A DNA stretch of 64,000 bases from Auriscalpium vulgare (Eukaryota; Basidiomycota; Agaricomycetes; Russulales; Auriscalpiaceae): assembly GCA_019915015.1 (NCBI GenBank), contig JAHBBC010000028.1, positions 186,001-250,000 of the forward strand, read 5' to 3'. This document shows, piece after piece, positions 23,896-36,063 of the stretch. How positions within the stretch are numbered: position 1 is the stretch's first letter; each line of letters begins with the position of its first letter. A model generated the notes under the pieces. That model worked only from the letters and a program-made list of their open reading frames with translations, was not told where the DNA came from and did no database searches. Both the position numbers and the translations under genes were made by a program.

Positions 23896-25793
23896 ATGCA
23901 ACGTGTCCCGGACGACATTCTCCTCGAGATCGCCAGCTACCTCGAAGCTCCCCACCAAGTGCTGCCTCTGAGTCTCACGGCAAGCACATTCATCTCAGTC
24001 CGAGAGCCGCCATCTTGACGCCCGTCTCCAGTCCAGATGCACGTTTCGGGCCCTCGTCCCCGCCCTCTATGCCCACCTCACCCTAGACGGCGCCGCACAA
24101 TGTATTCGTACTCTCGACATGCTTTACCACCACCCCAGTCGGGCGCGGCGCGTCCGCTCGCTGTGTGTGCGGGCGGATTCACATGAAAGAGTCCCGCTGC
24201 GCTCGCCTTGGATCCGCCGGGCGCCGCACGACGGGTACGGCGTATCGGCTGCGGTGAGGAGGACAGCAACATACCTGGAGATCCTGCAAAGGTTTAGCTG
24301 GGAGGGAGAAGAGCTACCGCCTTATGACGACATGTGGTTCGCTCTGCGGGTATTGTGAGTCCTCCGCCATCCATTCATCATTGTATTGTTCCCTACAACG
24401 TCTCCGTAGCTGCCCGAGCCTCAAGTACATCGGGGCATGCTTAGGGTCAATGTTGCCCTCTCCGAACAGTCATGTACGCCGCACCTCGAGTCCCACGCGT
24501 GCTGATCGCCGATAGCACCCGCCCAGCTGTTCGACTTCGCCGATCTCCACGGCTTCTCGCTGTGCTTTAAGAGCGGCTTCTACTGGCAGTACGAAGGCGT
24601 CACCCGAGGTCAGTATGCTCACGACGCTCCCCAAACGCCTCGCACACTCACGCAGTCGCAGACGAGGCCGTCCCAGGCTACCACCGCCTGTGGGACATGC
24701 TCATCAAGCGCTGCCCCAACCTGCAGGAGCTCACCCTCGATGGTTTCGCTCCGCATGACCCCGTCGACGCGCACCGCCTCACGCGCGGCCGCTGGCCGTC
24801 CCTGCGCACGCTAACGCTCGGCGACGTCGTCGTCGACTGGCACACGCACGTCAACGCGAGCGTACGACGCCCGTTCCTCGCGTTTCTCGAAGCGCACCGG
24901 GCGCTCGCGGTGCTGCGCCTGCTCGGGCACGAGCAGAGCGTTGCCGCGCCCGCGCTACTCACGGACGTGCACGCCGACGCCCTCGCGCGCGTGGAGCACT
25001 TTGCCGGCGCGCTCGAACAGCTCGCGGGCTTCCAGCACAAAGCGCGGCTTCGCGCGCTCGCGGTGCCCGACGCGATTGTCTTGCGCGAGGTCACGCCGCT
25101 CACAGTGAGCGGGGCGCTCGGCGCGCTGCACAACCTCGCCTCGCTCACCATCGCGTTCCGTGTCGAGCATGTGTCCGACAACGGCGGCATCTTGCGCGCG
25201 ATTGTTGCGGCCTGCCCGCAGCTCGAGCAACTCGATTTTACCTGCGCCTGCAAGCCCTCCTTCACCCTCGTAAGCAAGCACGTACCTGGCTTTCATTCAT
25301 GATCTCACGACTCATCCGCCAGGACACGTTCTCCAAGACGATCCGCGGCCTCAGCAAGCTTCGCACGCTCGCGCTCCGCATCGTCAAGTCCCACGCGGAA
25401 GACACGCTCCCCGAGTGCGGCGCACGCCTCGCGCGCAGCAACCCGCGCCTGCGTACGTTCACGCTCGAGTTCCTCGCGCGCAGCGTCGCGCCGCCCACGC
25501 GGGCTGCGCCCGTGCGCGTCGTCGCGCGCGCGACGTTCGAGCTCACCGCGGACCATCACGGGCTGCCTGTCGCCCTGCGCGTGGCAGAGCGCAGGCGGCG
25601 CGCGCTGTGGCGCGCGGGCACGGTTGTGCAGCATTCGGTGGTGGAGATGCGACCGGCGGGCTACCCTGGGACGCGTAGGGCCGGCTTGGGGCTGCTGCTT
25701 GTGGAGCACTCGCCTGCGGGAGAGGAGGCGAGGCTGCTGTGCTTCTGTGGGATGCTGTTGGTGGCGGCGCTGTGGGGTTGTTGGACATTTTAG
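23896..25793 (+). CDS. F-box/LRR-like protein
   Basis: An F-box-like N-terminus (VPDDILLEIASYLEAP) is followed by a Leu-rich, repeat-like region (RCPNLQELTLDGF, LASLTIAFRVEHV, CPQLEQLDF, LSKLRTLALRI), as in the large Agaricomycete F-box family; these act as substrate adaptors of SCF ubiquitin ligases. Exons: 23896-23997, 24032-24354, 24410-24473, 24527-24608, 24662-25269 and 25323-25793, giving 549 aa. Four introns of 53-55 nt are well supported. The first is not: the frame must shift between 23980 and 24035, and the best joins need an intron of only 34-40 nt with a weak donor, so a small indel in this copy is possible. Its stop is 86 bp from the convergent NLR-like gene. Confidence 0.75.
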
Positions 25794-25879
25794 AGGTGTT
25801 TTGTGTGACATACATTGGTGTAGGTAGATTACATGGGGTCACAATACCTACCATGATGCCTTGACTACAACTAATGCCA

Positions 25880-28800
25880 TTACAGACCCTCCTTACACTG
25901 TGTCCAGTTCCTACCATGGGCTAGTTTGCTAAGGTCAAGTATTGTTTGACTAGCACCTATAATAAGATGTGTGCCTGGTGTATATAGCCCTGGGGGCCTG
26001 TTGGCAGGTGGCAACCACATCAACAGTGCAGGTGGAGAAGATGCTGAGTCGACAATCCAGCCATCATCGGTTACACTGAGATGAATATCTTTGCTGGGAT
26101 GAAGGTCATACAAAGCTTGAGGGTTGCTGAGGGCATGTTCAGCACAAGGAGAGAATGCAAATATGTATGTCTCATTTTGTGCGCCCACAGGCTGTTTTTT
26201 AGGTGCCTTCCAGATTCGTATAGTCCTGTCCCAAGATCCAGAGACAATGTGCTCCCCATCAGGAGAATAAGCTACTGATTGTACTCTATCAGTATGCCCT
26301 TCCAGAGGTATCCCCAGACGGTAGCCTGTTTGTGCATTCCAGACCTGCACAATTTTATGGAAGGATCCAGAGACAATGTAGTTCTGATCAGGAGAGTACT
26401 CCAAGGATATAATACCACGATCTACTTTTCTCTCCAAAACAGACTGCCCTGTAAGAGCATCCCAGATGTGCATGTCATCATGAGATACAGATGCAATGTA
26501 CTTTCCATCAGGGGAGTATGCCGCTGCATGAACTCTTTCATGGTGTCCCACAAGAGGTGTACCAACAGTCTGGCCTGTTTGTTTATTCCAGATCTGTAAG
26601 TTGCCATTCCAGGATGGAGAAATGACATGTTTCCTATCCGGTGATTGTGCAAGTAATCCCTCATGAGGTTTCTCAGAGAAGATGTGGTTTAAGTTCTTAT
26701 TAAGGAAAAGTATCATATCAGAACTGTCCCCTTCCGAGTCTACAAGAATCTTGGCAAGTTCACCTGTTTTGGCATTCCATACCTGGGAGCTGTTGTTACG
26801 ATATTTAGAAATTATATGGTTCCCATCAGGAGAGTATGTCACTGATGATGGAACATCACTGCTGCAGCTGCTACAGTGCCAGTGTTCCTTCAATGATGTG
26901 TCCACAGGCTGGTCTATTAGCTCCACATTCCAGATGCAGGTTTCATATATGGATGCAGAGACGATATGTCTCCCATCAGGAGAATATGCTACTGAATGGA
27001 CAGCACTGTTGTGTCCCTTTAGAGGTGCACAAACAGGCTGTCCTGTCTGTCCATCCCAGATACGAAGCAATTGATCTGCACCTCCAGAGACAATGTGCTC
27101 TCCATTATGAGAGTACATCACTGAATGAACCTCACCACAGTGTCCCACTAATGGTGTGCTCACAGGCTGGCCTGTCTGTGCATTCCAAATGCGTAGGGTA
27201 CCGTCTAAAGATCCAGAAACAATTAAGTTTCCATCAGGGTGGTATGCTGTACATTGAACTGGTCTGGTGTGTCCCTCCAAATGGCTGCTCAGTGGCAGCC
27301 CTGTGTATGCATCCCAGATGTATAGAGTATTATCATCAGATCCAGAGACAATGTGCTTTCCATCAGGAGAGTATGCCACTGACTGTATATTACTATGATG
27401 TCTCTCCACAGGTGTACCTACAGGCTGCCCTGTCTCTACATTCCAGATACGTAAAGTGTTGTCCCAAGATCCAGTTATATACTTCCCATCAGGAGAGTAG
27501 GCCAAACATTTTAATGACCAGTTGTGTCCCTCTATAGGTTTGCCAACAGGCTCACCTGTATTAATATTCCAGATGCAAATAGTACTGTCACGAGACCTAC
27601 AGGCAATATGCTTCCCATCAGGGGAGTATGCTACAGATTCACGAGGTGTTATGTCTCCTTTCAGAGTTACATATACAGGCTGGCCTGTCTGTGCATCCAA
27701 GATGTGAATTCTTGACGAATTCCAAAATCCAGACACGGAGAGAATGTACTTGCCATCAGGAGAATATGTAACTTGGTCATATTTTCCAGGTAGCATCAGT
27801 GCTAACTGTGGCCAATGCAGCATATGTCCTACAGGCAGACTGGGCAAGCAGACAAAGTTTTTTATGACATGTTGATACACCTTTGCTCCTTTGGGTGCAC
27901 ATGGTATACTTGAAAGATATATATGTGGCACTGATTTTACTATTGCTGGTGCAAATAGTAGCACAAATTTCATTATATCAGTGGCAAAATCCTGTATCAC
28001 AGTTGCCTGATGAAGTAACAAGCTTAGATTGATGATGAACTTCAATGAAAAGAAAATACTAACCTTGCAGAAACTAACTGTAGCTTTTAGTGCTTCAGCT
28101 GCAGTGTTGACAGCCCTCAATAGACTGAGTGCCTCCAGCCAAAACAAGAATTTCATTTGCAGCATTTCTGAAATGCACACCTCTAAGTCTTTGTCATAGG
28201 ATATCTCTTTCAAGTGGAGACCCCAGTATTTAACTGCATAAATGAACCATGGGCTGACTTGACTTTGGATTGATAGGTCCAGCCCTGGGACATCACTGTT
28301 TGCAAGATATGAAGATGGAAAGTTACACATGTTGAATCTCAGCTCTTGATTCAATGTATTTACCGCACTCTGTACAAAATCTTTGTGAAATTGGCCTGCA
28401 TAGCCAACATAAAATTCCCCACTTTTTGACTCATCACTTAGAAAGTCATAGAATGAAGAATGAAGGAAATATATAGGCTGTGACAAATCAGAAACACCAG
28501 TTAGCAGAGCTCCTAGCTGACTCAAGACCCAGTTAAGATTATCTGTGGTCAAAGAATGTATTTCCCTCAAAGATGTCACAGACAAGGGTTCAAATGCAGT
28601 CAACACTTGTCCCATCACTTTTTTGAACATCTGCAACAACTTAGGGCTTCTAGTACTAGGAAATATATGTGATAGAATGTCCTTATACAACTCATCAAGA
28701 ACTCCAGTTAATTGTGCCTGCCCAGAGCCAGATGTTATACGTTCATACTCTTCAACCATGATGTAATGTGGAGGAATGCCTTGGCCATTGCCTTTGATAA

Positions 28801-31025
28801 TGTAGCATGCCACAGATACCCATTGAAAAAGCCCTTCAGACTTCTCAGCCAATGTTTATAATGTTTCTCACCAAAGCAGGCTAATGGTTGTCCCATCTCA
28901 TCTATAAGCTGGGAATGGACATATTGAAGAATGTCATGTTCATTTGATGCTTTGGAGATTGTCTCCATGGCCTCACAGCAGATATGTTCATTTTTCATCA
29001 GAATTCTTCTAACATCATCCTCTGGACGTGAAGTCAAAAGGATGCGAAAATTGGAAGGCAGATCTTTAAGTTTATTTCCCATTAACTGTAACAGCTCAGT
29101 GCGTGCTCCCAAATTCTCACTTTCATCAAGACCATCTATCACAACAATAATTGGCCCTGATATAGATAGATTCTGTGTTGGATTTAAAAGAAAGTGCTTG
29201 AACTGATCACTTAAATCCTGTGTGCCACGCAATGAGGATGAATTCCCAATAGATCTCACTAGGGCATGTCTGAATGATTGGTCAAACTCTGAGAGATCTT
29301 TGGACAGAGTGCCAAACAATGTTCTTGCATTTCTGTTCTGAAGATCCTTTTTGTCAAAGCAAAAAGAAGATCCCAAGCGACCAAGTTGATTATAATACTC
29401 TGCAATAGTATGTGCCACTGATGATTTTCCTGTGCCAGATAGACCAGTCAATAAGAGTACCCTGGAGCTCTTTTCATCTGAGATGTTGATCCAGTTTATG
29501 ATCTTTTGTAGGATTTCCTTCCGTGTCCCAATCAAACATTGCTTTCCTGTTTGGTATCGAGCACCTTGGCATATGGTATATCAGACAAATCAAACTTCTC
29601 CACTATATGACATTTTAGTAGAATACTCAGTCAATCAATATAAAACCTACTGAGATCCTCAAGGTCCCCAAATGTTTTCTGCACTACAAGTTGGTTGTAG
29701 TAGCAGTGTTTGTTTGCAAGGCAGCCTTCAGTTTGTGAAACTCAGCCTCATATTTTGAGATGAGACTGTCAACATCTGAGAAGATGTGCTTGGCAGTCCT
29801 TTTCCCTAAAGATAGAGATCATTTCAGACACAAATTTCATGAAGCCAAGTATAAATGCTCATACAAAAGCTGTTCTTGTAGTAGCTAATGATGAAGTAGC
29901 CACATTCTACAGTTTGCTTAGAAAGGGAATTGAGGATATGTTGCTGGTTTTGACTTGGCTGGAAACTTTCATCTTCAATTATGAAACTGTTGTAAGCACT
30001 AGCTATAACTTCTGCTAGTTGTTGGATCCTTGCATCGCGATCTTGCTGAGCAAGTACAATCTGTCATAAACATAAGATATGCAAATTATCACTGCATACA
30101 TAAAGGCACACCTTATGTCCAGCATCCAACAGTGACCAAGCCATGTGAAGATAAGGGTGGACCTTCAAATACGATTGAGATGTTATCAGGATGTTCTAAA
30201 TTTAATTGGATTACCTCTGAAACCTTATCTATTATGGCTGTCAAACAATTTATCTTGTTCAAGAGTGGACCCCAGACATCAGCAAATGTGACCTGCTCTT
30301 CCAAATCCATAGCCCCATCAAGCAATGGCATGGATCTTGGAGCTGAATTGGCTACTCCAACAGCCACCTGGGCTATAACATGCTGAGTCTCATCCTGAGA
30401 AGTCACCTGCATGGTTTTCACATATAGTTGACAAAAGGAGCCTACACTCTCTTTTGGGTAGATGATTTCAAGAGTGTGCAAGTCTATTTAACAAATTCAG
30501 ATTGATAAGATTGCTTGCTATACTGAAAAGCTTGACTGACCATGCAGTGATTGAAGCAAACCAGGAACAGGGATGGCAATCTTTGCAATGCATCTCTTAG
30601 ACTTCAAGTGACGGTCAGCCCATATCTCTAGCTTCACCACAGATGCTCCATTCAAGTCGCTGTAAGCTGTCATCAGGAACACTGTCTGTGAAATCAATGG
30701 AGGAAAGCACATACAAGAAGAGGGTTTCATTCCAGACAACTGGATCAGTCTTGCTTGGTTGCATCCTGGTTTGTCGCACAATACCGCGGACAGCACCATT
30801 GACATGTACAGAAACATAGAATCCTTTCAAAAGGCTGATTTTAGGCAAGCCCGTGCAACGTTCCACTGATGAGCAGGGACTGCCAGTGAGCACTGAGACG
30901 GCGATACATGCCAGATTGGCAATCCACGCACCTATCAATTCAAGCCTATCAATCGGGACCGGTGCTGTCTCTATAAGAGCAGTTCCCCTTCTGCCCAAAC
31001 AGTGAATCAGAGACCGGTAGAACAC
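25880..31025 (-). CDS. C2-NACHT-WD40 (NLR-like) protein gene, frame interrupted
   Basis: Read right to left: a C2-like domain (GFYVSVHVNG, DPVVWNETLF, VVKLEIWADRH; about 30880-30520); a helical linker; a NACHT NTPase with P-loop GLSGTGKSS and Walker B IVVIDGLDES (29530-28860); then twelve WD40 repeats of high mutual identity (SVAYSPDGKHIVSGS, IWN) ending in TAA at 25880. This is the architecture of fungal NLR/STAND proteins, many involved in self/non-self recognition. Several introns are clear, including 28063-28007 in frame. One-base frame breaks occur near 30660, 29695, 29557 and 28855, while the WD40 half is open for 990 codons. The gene is clearly more AT-rich than its neighbours. The true start is unresolved. 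It may be a pseudogene, or carry assembly indels. Confidence 0.75.
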
Positions 31026-31939
31026 ATTTTGTGGCGCACCCAGGATTGCGTCGATTCAAAGCCATCGGCGAGGATCGAGATGTGAGACACTCAAGACGAC
31101 GGATGGACCTAGTTTGAGGGGTGTCAACAACGAGCGAAAAGTACCATCGAGCGCGTTTGAGCGAGAGACTGACTTGCGATGCGACGAGGTTGTTGCGGAC
31201 ACGGTCAAGATACGGTTGTTACGGACAGGTTGATGGTGGGAGAACGGATATCGGATTCCCGCGCTGCCAGCGCCAGTAGTACACTAGTACTACCGACCGA
31301 CTTGCCGACACTTTGCTTGTCCCAAGAGGACGCCAGCCCATGTCCATTTCTGTGCAAACATCCCTTGCATTGATTTTTGGCATGACCGACTTACTGGGAG
31401 GGAAGTGCTCGTTGTCCTCGCCACGATACATGGCCTGACCGATAACGCGGGCGCGTATCCCCCAGCGACATTCAAATCCTGAGCGCACTCCCGGCAACGG
31501 CGCGATGAGCTGTCATGATCTAGGGCCCCGCATGCGGAACGTTGAGGGTAGACACGGGCGTGTGCGCGATCGCTATTAGCCAGCGCAGGTGCGTTCGTGC
31601 GGTGCTCCGAATGCTTCAAGTCGCCTCATTGATCACAATTCTTCATGGCCCTGCTCGTCGTCGCCAACAGGAACGCACGCAGGTTTCAGCGTGCCCTAAG
31701 TTCTCTCGCTGCTCCGGAATCCGTGCGGCTCATGCCTACAACCGCAACCCTTCAACATGAACCCTACCTGTCCTTCCTCGACTCTTCACTTGATTCTTAC
31801 ACGGGCACCTCGATGATCAACAAAGCACAAGAATCAATATGGCCATCAGCGAAAGACAGAACAAGTAAGCAAGGGGAAGCAGGAAGGCTACGGGAACGTC
31901 AACACCTCGAGACACTGGCATCGTATGGCGAAGGGCCTG
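31026..31939. other. Intergenic stretch between NLR-like gene and R1 copy
   Basis: No supported gene. The right end (about 31790-31939) is homologous to the 3' flank of R1 genes. Confidence 0.4.
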
Positions 31940-32345
31940 ACAATCCGCTTTGGTTGCACGTCCATCATGAGGCGACGACAGAACTCGTCGAGGACCTCTA
32001 GCGCCGGGCAGTACCAGCACTTCGTTCCAAGATGGCGGTAGGTAAGCATGTTGCTGGGGTTGGCGTAATCGGAGTCCGTAGGCTGTCGAGGCTCCAAATG
32101 GTGCTCCTTCCGAAGTTGTCGTCCTGGGCGAAGAGTTCGTCGCTGATGACGAAGCCATGATAACAGGGACGACCTCGAAGGTTTTCGGGTATAGGGGACT
32201 AAGGCGCAACTGCACAGCCGTGGCTACGAGCGATTGAGCAACGGAAGATAGTGAACGACAGTGGCCCCATTCAAGATGTACGCACGACTCACTAGTTAGA
32301 CTCACTCGTATGGTGTAACCGCAATCTTCTGTCAGAGTCGGAGGG
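31940..32345 (-). pseudogene. R1 family, decayed copy 1
   Basis: On the minus strand, recognisable R1 segments are present in order: the exon-3 start after a CGTAG acceptor near 32223, a CYHGFVISDELFAQ-like stretch, and the end segment TKCWYCPALEVLDEF. Lesions are multiple: an in-frame TAG soon after the exon-3 start, a frame shift, and an internal deletion joining the Asn/Ser-rich region directly to the HLGTK segment. The 3' flank shares the GTTGACGTTCCCGTAG motif seen after other copies. Confidence 0.7.
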
Positions 32346-32636
32346 AAGTTGGAACGAACCGCTGTGAAAACTTTGCTTGACCAAACTGAAGGCGATGGCA
32401 CAGAGTAAACGTCACGCAACTTCCTATGAATCGCCAGCAGAAACCGAAGTCAGTGTATTTGAGGGCCAGTGCCAGAGCCGGCAATCTCCGGCCGCTTGAA
32501 TAGATTGTGACGATGCTGCGGGCCTGCGGAGGCACTGCTTGCTGCGCACCACAAGTGCTCTTCAGCTCCTCCTTCCGCCCCTCTGCACAGGCCCCGGATC
32601 TTACTTTCTCCCCTGCAGCTTATATATACCTCCCAA

Positions 32637-33302
32637 ATGATCGCGGAGCCAACGAAAAACATCGACCCGAACATCATGCCAGTGCGTGTGCTACCAGTCC
32701 AGCCTTCGTCTTTGTCGCTGACCTGTTCGTCTGAAGAGCGATCCAACACCCAGAGGCTCTGCGATAGAGAGCCCGCCTACATACGAATATGCCACTTCAG
32801 GCCCATGTGCGTCCTGCAAGCAGCCCCTCTCGTCGCTCACTGACATAGGCTTTATAGCGTCCCCACCGCCGCCCTCTCCACCCCTCAGCCCGCGTCCCCG
32901 CGACGCCAAAGTGAACCCCGTTCCACCCGCTCTGCCTGCGCTATCGCAGTCGTACAGCGTGCAGCCTGTCCCGACATACGGCGCGACCGCGTCTCCCGGG
33001 GCGCACGTATACCGCTATCAGCACCCAATCACGGGCGAGACTGTCGTCTCGTTCCTGCCCCCGGACCATCCTCAGATGGTGTGTCTCCAGGAGGGCAGGC
33101 ATCTCGCAGAGTCGCGCTTTGGCATCCTTGGTACGTGTGTCTTTGTTTCGATTGTGACTTGTTCACTGACAACGGCGTTTGGTGCGTAGGTGTGCTTGCG
33201 GCGATTGTGTGGTTCCCGCTGGGCATTGGCCTCTGCTTACTTGATAGGAAGGTCCGGTGCAGGCGTTGCGGGGAGATCTTGGACGAAGGGATGTGTGGTT
33301 GA
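32637..33302 (+). CDS. Small membrane protein with C-terminal CxxC motif, BRI3-like (paralogue 2)
   Basis: Exons 32637-32681, 32737-33130 and 33190-33302 give 183 aa. A Ser/Pro-rich N-terminus with its own CxxC (GPCASCKQP) leads to a conserved YRYQHPITGETVVSFLPPDH segment, a hydrophobic helix (VLAAIVWFPLGIGLCLL) and the tail DRKVRCRRCGEIL. Alignment with the gene at 21008 is clear from the HPITG/DPVTG segment to the end, and the phase-1 intron before the helix is shared. TATATATA (32621-32628) lies only 9 bp before ATG 32637, too close for a usual start, so translation may begin at the in-frame ATG at 32676. Function is unknown; animal BRI3 is a lysosomal membrane protein (tentative analogy). 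Confidence 0.7.
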
Positions 33303-34859
33303 ACGCGTTGAGTGCCCGGGTGCCTTTTCTGGTGGGTTTGCAGTGGACTCGTACTTATGACGATTATCAAACACGATTCAGTATATCTCCTCTCTTGGAT
33401 ATCAATGTCATGACAGCCTGAGCGTAGGAGCGCTAGGATTTCTTCGTACGCGCGGACGACACTCGGACAGCCATGTTCGGTGGGCCTTACGTAAACCTAC
33501 TTTCAAGTCTCTATGTGGCAACGAGCTCGCACGGCGAACTGGGCGCGCTCCTTCTCGACCCACTCGCCATCACCACGATTTTCGGACACCTCCCTGGCAG
33601 TCGATAAGGTTCCTCTGTGAAAGGTGCAGAAGCAAGCTGCGAGCAAGATTGTTGGCGACGTCGGTCACGCATCCTGTACTGTAATCCTGTTTTGTATGGT
33701 ACATCTGGGCCTGTGAAAGAACGGCGATTCCAAATGGGTCTTCATATACCGAGCCTTCGTAATGATCCTGGACGCAAGGACAACACTTGTAGGGAGCGAT
33801 TGAAGGGCAGTACTGTACATATACGTACTGAGTGTGCCACGAGATATGTATGTGCCTTGCGGTTATTGGGGGGGACCCGAAAGCAAGGCGCTGGCAGCCC
33901 CTGTACGCACACGTGGCATGCAGGGCCTAGCCTCGAGGCTCGAGAAGCAGACGTGCGGCATGAGCATGCTGTGATGCCGCGGCGGAAGCGCGCAGGCTGG
34001 CTCGCGTGCAGCGTGCGGTGATATCAGAATCAGGAAAAGTAAGTAACTAGGCCTTGCGGGTGACAGAAAGTGTCAGGACGAAACGGATGATGAGCAGATC
34101 GGCGAGGGCGAGGAGGGCATGTGATCCTCGGCCTTCCTCGGCTGGCAGGGTGCCACGCGTCGCGCACGCGGTTGGGAGGATCCAGAACGTGGTGATGGAG
34201 ATGCGGGCTCTCTGGCGCGTAGGGGCGCGTGGACGCCATGTGCGCATCCGCGAGCGCGGATTCCGAAACAATTGCTGCCGAGCCGCTGATCCCGAGGGCG
34301 AAAGGCTGCAGGACGGCTGTCAAAATAGTCACAGAGACTCGCTGACCTCGCTGACTGAGTGCCGAGGCCCTCTCGAGGGGTTTCGGCCCGGAAGTTGCGA
34401 CGGGTTAGCGCCTTTTTATTCGCAGCCGCGGGCCCAGGCAACATGCAGAAAGGCCACGAAGGACGTTTTTTGTCCGGGCTCGACAGACCGCAGGCCGATG
34501 GACCTGGTGACCTGCAGGTACACGCCGGGGTGGCAAAGGTGCGATCCTCGAAGCGGGAGATTGGCATTGGACGATGTGACAGCTGGCCACGTGTGGGCTC
34601 GGCGTCGGTGTACGGCACGAGAGCGAGGGACGCGAAGATTGGCAGCGATGTTGGGGCTTGTTGGGGCAGGAGGACAAGGTCTCGGGCGGTGCGCGGTCAC
34701 CAAGGGCTTCCGGATCGGGAACAAGAAGCCACGTGTCTGTGTGTGACACGCGTGACAATCATTGTGGAGCGGAGCAGCAGCCTTTGCCCGAGCAGCCTTT
34801 GCCGTCCTCCGCTGTCCTCGTCCGTCCAAAGCTCTCGCCGGTCTGCCTCTGCCCAGCTA
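33303..34859. other. Intergenic stretch, no gene recognised
   Basis: About 1.5 kb. Several overlapping open frames around 34030-34760 exist on both strands because of high GC, but none shows domain, hydrophobic or splice coherence. Confidence 0.45.
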
Positions 34860-35228
34860 ATGACATCCAGAAAGCGCTCCAGTCGCTCCTTTCTTGATAT
34901 CTTCCAACAAACCGCTGCTAGAAAGCAACAGACCACCGCCTCCGCCGCCCCGCATCCCCTCGACTCGTCCCCAGACGCTCCCCTCCTGCCCCGCCGTGCC
35001 CCCCTCGCCCCGCTCGACCAGCAGGCCTTTTCGGCGCCCCACGAGCACATGTCCCCGGTCACTGCTTCCCCGTCACTCGCCAGCTTCCACCAGGATGCAG
35101 CTCCGCAGCCCTCTCGGTATGTCGGCAAGCCGATCATGGCAAGACGCTCGTCCTATGCCAGTGAGGAGCCCCTCCAATCTAGCGGGAGCTCCCAGGCTTC
35201 CTCTGCCCAGCGCAGAAAGTCACAGTGA
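34860..35228 (+). CDS. Possible small Ser-rich protein or first exon, 122 codons
   Basis: ATG 34860 opens a 122-codon frame with a basic start (TSRKRSSRSFLDIF) and a Ser/Pro/Gln-rich body. It ends in TGA overlapping a perfect GTGAGT (35225-35230), so it may be the first exon of a longer transcript rather than a complete gene. No acceptor giving a long continuation was found before the gene at 36064. Could be a coding leader of that gene (inference). Confidence 0.35.
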   Translation: MTSRKRSSRSFLDIFQQTAARKQQTTASAAPHPLDSSPDAPLLPRRAPLAPLDQQAFSAPHEHMSPVTASPSLASFHQDAAPQPSRYVGKPIMARRSSYASEEPLQSSGSSQASSAQRRKSQ

Positions 35229-36063
35229 GTCAATCAATGTCCCGTTGTCGCGTTTGTTCTACCGGTTATGGCTCGCCTTCCTTCTTCTTGCCCGACCTCT
35301 GCATCCGTGGAGGTTATTCCCCCTGCAGCCAGTGGTCTGCCCTCTTTGGCTGTTACTAGCTTCCTACCCCATTTTTTTGTACCGAGGCATTCTTGGGGAT
35401 GTGGAGGCGCCTTCTCAGCCACCTCGCCCGTGCGCATGCCGTCTCCTTACTTCATACGCCACAGCGCGTGTGTGCCGTCCGTCTCGGTGCCATTTGGATG
35501 CCCCCACCCTGTATGGGCGTCCTTGCGGGCTGGTCGCATTGGATCCCCTAGTTGTTGGCGCTCCATCAGACCTCATTATGTGTAGTTGTCCTGCGACGTT
35601 GCAGCCGCCAAATCTCTGTTTCCTTGCGGCCTGCGCGTCGTCAGCGTGCTTCGGCTCCGACTCGCCGCTCGGCAAATTATTTGTTCACTTGACGAAGGCG
35701 GTTTCGAGATTCACATCTATGACCCCGAGCTGCTGAAACTTTTGATTTTCCCGTGCCGTCGGCCCGTTGTCGTGTTCTTCATATCCTTTGTATCCGGTTC
35801 TCCATTTGTGCCTGCCTTGACCTTGTCGCATCAACCAATGCTGATGTCAGTGCTTTTGGATTCGTATCTTCTCTAGATCGCGAGGCAGCCCCTCACGGCC
35901 ACTGCCCTACCCCCCGTCAAAGCCCCCGCGCCGCCCCTTGCACACGCACTCCCAGTCGACCTCGACCTCTATATCTTCTAGACGCACTTCTCTGCCCGCC
36001 TTACACTTGCACACACCCACGACCCGCGCCAGCGCTCTCACGATCTCAACCCCGCCTCCCATC

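Noticed and set aside
34030..34829. Several ORFs on both strands around 34.0-34.8 kb
   Set aside because: All frames are simultaneously open in GC-rich DNA and none has hydrophobic pattern, domain or introns supporting it.
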